DNA from: Geothrix sp.
GTDB lineage: Bacteria > Acidobacteriota > Holophagae > Holophagales > Holophagaceae
NCBI GenBank assembly: GCA_023701165.1
Contig: JAMPXL010000104.1
Coordinates: forward strand, 1 to 5,320
Length of the DNA: 5,320 nucleotides
Direction: 5' to 3'
Position 1 is the first letter of the stretch, and each line of letters opens with the position of its first letter. Shown piece by piece: positions 4,133-5,320 of this stretch. The position numbers and the translations under genes were made by a program. Below the pieces are notes generated by a model. That model searched no databases, was not told the origin of the DNA, and saw only the letters and a program-made list of their open reading frames with translations.

Positions 4133-5320
4133 CTACCTTTGCAATCTTCCCGCCAGATCGGGCATCACTTCCCAGGCGATCTCCCGGATGGCCTGATCGC
4201 CCATGCGGGCCACCACGGCCTTGGTCAAGGCTTCCATCAAGGCCGGATCCGCCAGAAGCGCCTGGATCTGCCCGGGCGTGAGGGGGGCCTGACCGGACGC
4301 GGCAGGGACTGGCCCGGGCACGGCAGGCACCAGCTCCTCCGGGGCCCCTTGGGGCTCCATGGCGGGCGGCGGCCACGGCGCCGCCTCGAGGGCCACCGGC
4401 GCCGGGGTGGGCTCCACCTCGTCCGGAAGCCCATCGAGGGCCTCCAGGCCCGTGAAGGAGAGCAGGCTTTCCTCGCCCAGGGCCTCGGCCGCGGTCGTTT
4501 CGGGCTCAAGACTCATGGTGATGGGGGCTTCGAAGGCGGCAACCTCCGGTTCCGGAGCCGGGGCTTCCATCCCGGGAAGCTCGAAGGCGCCGGCAGGCGC
4601 CGGCATGGCCAGAGCGTCCGCGGTGAGGGGCTCGAATGGGGGCACCGAGCCCAGTCCCTGCAGGCTGTCCAGATCCAGTTCTTCCAGTTCGAGGCGCATC
4701 GCCGGCGCGGCGCCGGATTCGGGAGCCGGCTCGGCGGGTTCCTCGGGCCAGAGGTCCTCGGCGGTGAGCGCCAGCAGGTCGCTTTCGGATTCAACCGGGG
4801 CGGGGGCCGCAGGCGGCTCCTCCATGGAGAAGGCCGGAAGCTCCGCCGCATCGGGCATGGAGGGATATTCCGGCCGGAACTCCGGCAGGGAGGATTCGGC
4901 CATCCTCACGAGATCCTTGGCCGGGGTGGCCGGCACCGTGGTGAAGGCCGAGGGCTCGGGGGCGATCACCACCGGCGTGGCCAGCAGCGCCTTCACGCGG
5001 TCGCCCAGCTCGCGGAGCTCGATGGGCTTCTTCAGGAAGCCCTGGACAGGCGCCTTGGCCAGCTTGGCCGGGTCCACGGGATCCAGCACCCCGGCCATCA
5101 GCGCGATGGGAAGGTGGGCCGTGGCCTCCATCTCCCGCAGGCGGGCCAGCAAGGTCCAGCCATCCATGCCGGGCATGCCCGTATCCACCAGGAGCACGTC
5201 AAAGCGCTCCCCCTGGCCGATCCGGTCGAGGGCCTCCGCACCCGAATTCACGCAGACCAGTTCCACATCGGTGGGAGCCAACAGGGATTCAGCAATGCGG
5301 TGAATGCTGGGGTTGTCGTC
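4133..5320 (-). CDS. Response regulator: receiver domain, long acidic linker, short C-terminal helical module (start outside window)
   Basis: A phospho-acceptor signalling protein; 395 residues are visible and only the first few are missing. Numbering from the right edge, residues 1-114 are a receiver: acidic pocket DDN (1-3), phospho-acceptor Asp46 in LLVDTGMPGMDGW, and Lys98 in FLKKP. The usual Thr/Ser between these is Ala76 (PIALMAG), which would weaken the normal hydroxyl switch. Residues about 115-345 are a Pro/Ala/Glu-rich, probably disordered linker; 210-366 contain no Lys, Arg or His. Residues about 348-395 form a short helical module ending in IREIAWEVMPDLAGRLQR, a tail I associate with receiver-linker proteins of similar bacteria. 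There is no DNA-binding or enzymatic output domain, so it probably acts through protein contacts. An internal TTG at 5281 would give a shorter protein lacking the acidic pocket and is rejected as the start. It is followed by the YHVQTED gene after 42 bp. Confidence 0.9.
   Translation of the reverse strand, partial: DDNPSIHRIAESLLAPTDVELVCVNSGAEALDRIGQGERFDVLLVDTGMPGMDGWTLLARLREMEATAHLPIALMAGVLDPVDPAKLAKAPVQGFLKKPIELRELGDRVKALLATPVVIAPEPSAFTTVPATPAKDLVRMAESSLPEFRPEYPSMPDAAELPAFSMEEPPAAPAPVESESDLLALTAEDLWPEEPAEPAPESGAAPAMRLELEELDLDSLQGLGSVPPFEPLTADALAMPAPAGAFELPGMEAPAPEPEVAAFEAPITMSLEPETTAAEALGEESLLSFTGLEALDGLPDEVEPTPAPVALEAAPWPPPAMEPQGAPEELVPAVPGPVPAASGQAPLTPGQIQALLADPALMEALTKAVVARMGDQAIREIAWEVMPDLAGRLQR

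Noticed and set aside
4359..5303. 314-codon plus-strand frame opposite the response regulator
   Set aside because: Ser/Gly/Ala-rich low-complexity shadow; the minus strand carries an intact receiver domain.

Overview
The window is GC-rich, densely coding bacterial chromosome with six protein genes, two of them cut by the window edges. I see no mobile elements, CRISPR arrays or RNA genes. The base composition, the acidic Pro/Ala-rich response regulator, the small protein with a YHVQTED motif and the CarH-like regulator suggest an Acidobacteriota (Holophagae/Geothrix-like) or deltaproteobacterial-type genome. That placement is inference from general familiarity; no search was run.

Layout from left to right. 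(1) On the minus strand, 1-402 is the N-terminal 134 codons of seryl-tRNA synthetase (serS), which runs off the left edge. (2) Its 96-bp upstream gap holds a long near-perfect hairpin (433-467). (3) On the minus strand, 499-1506 is a type I cytoplasmic L-asparaginase (ansA). (4) A divergent 82-bp intergenic region carries matching GTAGACT boxes facing both ways. (5) On the plus strand, 1589-2500 is a six-helix DUF1275 (YoaK-like) membrane protein with an extended N-terminus. It meets the next gene tail to tail with 19 bp between them. (6) On the minus strand, 2520-3368 is a MerR-type regulator with a C-terminal cobalamin-binding module of the CarH/LitR type. It has the Wx9EH motif and an ExHxxG cobalt-ligand motif. 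(7) On the minus strand, 3446-4090 is an uncharacterised 214-residue protein with a conserved-looking N-terminus and a beta-rich, Ig-like C-terminus. (8) On the minus strand, 4133 to the right edge is a response regulator missing only a few N-terminal residues. It has a receiver domain, a long acidic Pro/Ala linker and a short C-terminal helical module.

The three minus-strand genes on the right (response regulator, YHVQTED protein, CarH-like regulator) run in one direction. The first two are 42 bp apart and are probably cotranscribed. The regulator follows after 77 bp that include a possible weak terminator and a perfect palindrome touching its ribosome binding site, so it may be expressed and controlled separately. 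The left half is housekeeping metabolism: tRNA charging and asparagine catabolism. No carotenoid or B12 genes lie in the window, so the target of the B12 regulator is not visible here. Nothing seen amounts to a clear new defence or mobile system. The best leads are the B12 photoreceptor-type regulator with its leader palindrome, the unusual response regulator and its uncharacterised partner, and the asparaginase with a changed active-site loop and an apparently leaderless start.
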